Below are positions 48,906 to 49,420 of a stretch of DNA of 49,420 nucleotides, piece by piece (position 1 is the first letter of the stretch; every line of letters starts with the position of its first letter). The stretch covers positions 1-49,420 of the forward strand of contig CAJUQN010000017.1 of NCBI GenBank assembly GCA_910588625.1. The letters are read 5' to 3'. Origin of the DNA: an uncultured Oscillospiraceae bacterium. GTDB lineage: Bacteria > Bacillota > Clostridia > Oscillospirales > Oscillospiraceae. Below the pieces are notes generated by a model. The model saw only the letters and a list, made by a program, of their open reading frames with translations, ran no database searches and had not been told where the DNA came from. The position numbers and the translations under genes are program-made.

Positions 48906-49420
48906 TCAAGAAAAAGGACGGCTCTGCCCTTCCCGTTCCAGCCGCTCCCGCTCCGCCTGACTGAGGCGGTGGTAGCTGGGGGCCATGGCGGCGGCGGACA
49001 CCAGCTTGTTTTCCCGTGCCAGCCGCAGAGCGGCCCGCGCCACCCCCCATGCGGTCTGATAGAGGAGATGGGGGGGCATCATGACCGTGGGCAGGTCTTG
49101 CCTGCCCAGCGCCTTTTGAACCAGATGCGCACCGTCCCCCACCAGGGTTTGGGACCTTCCGGAGGCGCGGACCTCCTCCGCCAGCTCGTCCAGGCCCACG
49201 GCCCGGTCCTGGGTAAGCCGGGTCAGCTGGCCGTTTTCGGCAAAAAACCGGGCGCAGTACACCTGATTGCGCCGGGCATCCATGGCTGCGCAGATCTCCC
49301 CGCCCACATGGGCGCACTGCCAAGCCATGGACTCCAGCGTGGAGCACGGCGCGCAGGGCTTGTCTCCCGGCCAGGCCAGCCCCTTGGCCGCGGCCACGCC
49401 AATGCGCACGCCGGTAAAGG
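48906..49420 (-). CDS. tsaB: tRNA threonylcarbamoyladenosine biosynthesis protein TsaB, partial at window edge
   Basis: At least 171 residues; the 5' end lies beyond 49420. The first visible residues, FTGVRIGVAAAKGLA, are the TsaB signature, followed by CSTLESMAWQC, AMDARRNQVYCARFF and LTRLTQDRAVGLDELAEEV. TsaB is the dimerisation partner of TsaD in making t6A37 of ANN-decoding tRNAs. The C-terminal YHRLSQAERERLEREGQ is typical. Usually tsaB lies between tsaE and rimI/tsaD, which would be outside the window. Confidence 0.92.
   Translation of the reverse strand, partial: FTGVRIGVAAAKGLAWPGDKPCAPCSTLESMAWQCAHVGGEICAAMDARRNQVYCARFFAENGQLTRLTQDRAVGLDELAEEVRASGRSQTLVGDGAHLVQKALGRQDLPTVMMPPHLLYQTAWGVARAALRLARENKLVSAAAMAPSYHRLSQAERERLEREGQSRPFS

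Overview
The window looks like a GC-rich, spore-forming gut Clostridia chromosome, probably an Oscillospiraceae member of the Flavonifractor/Lawsonibacter type. This is inferred from gene content and codon bias: SpoVAD/SpoVAE, a DegV and MarR pair, DUF4317, ThyX, SPFH plus NfeD, a gut-type beta-glucuronidase, and Tn1549/Tn4451-like mobile debris. No rRNA gene or other taxonomic marker is present.

Region 1 (1-19.5 kb) is an accessory region built from layered mobile elements. It opens with an Rpn/PD-(D/E)XK transposase gene flanked by look-alike hairpins, then a tnpW gene with a DnaC-like stump. A complete type I restriction-modification operon (1.5-9.8 kb) follows, reading single-TRD hsdS, hsdM, a DUF6414 gene, two-TRD hsdS, a 59-codon ORF, hsdR and a zinc metallopeptidase gene, from one consensus promoter. 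Next come mobilisation remnants (10.5-12.8 kb) with two ribbon-helix-helix genes, preceded by a striking array of seven hairpins that share a 12-bp palindromic core. After these are a secreted transglutaminase-like protein, a truncated serine recombinase, a degraded Tn1549-like cluster with several frameshifts, mazEF, and fragments of IS4-type and IS630-type transposases.

Region 2 (19.6-42.0 kb) is mostly intact chromosomal genes: icd, DUF975, DUF4317, a degV-marR operon under a clustered TTTGAnnnTCAAA operator, and a GH78-like/beta-glucuronidase operon with a LacI regulator. It continues with a cation/Ca2+ exchanger, an NDP-sugar pyrophosphorylase-like gene, galK-galT, thyX, a glycolipid synthase/flippase pair, acyl-ACP thioesterase, and spoVAD-spoVAE. 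A conserved ~100-nt 3'-UTR module ending in a hairpin follows both the DUF4317 and thioesterase genes.

Region 3 (42.1-49.4 kb) starts with broken IS copies that cut a membrane-protein gene. It then carries an nfeD / small membrane protein / SPFH / DUF4177 / zinc-ribbon cluster, an rRNA methyltransferase gene, a lipid kinase gene, and tsaB, which runs off the right edge.

The functional themes are restriction-based defence, conjugative-element decay, glucuronide and galactose use, and lipid/fatty-acid handling. No tRNA, rRNA or CRISPR array was seen.
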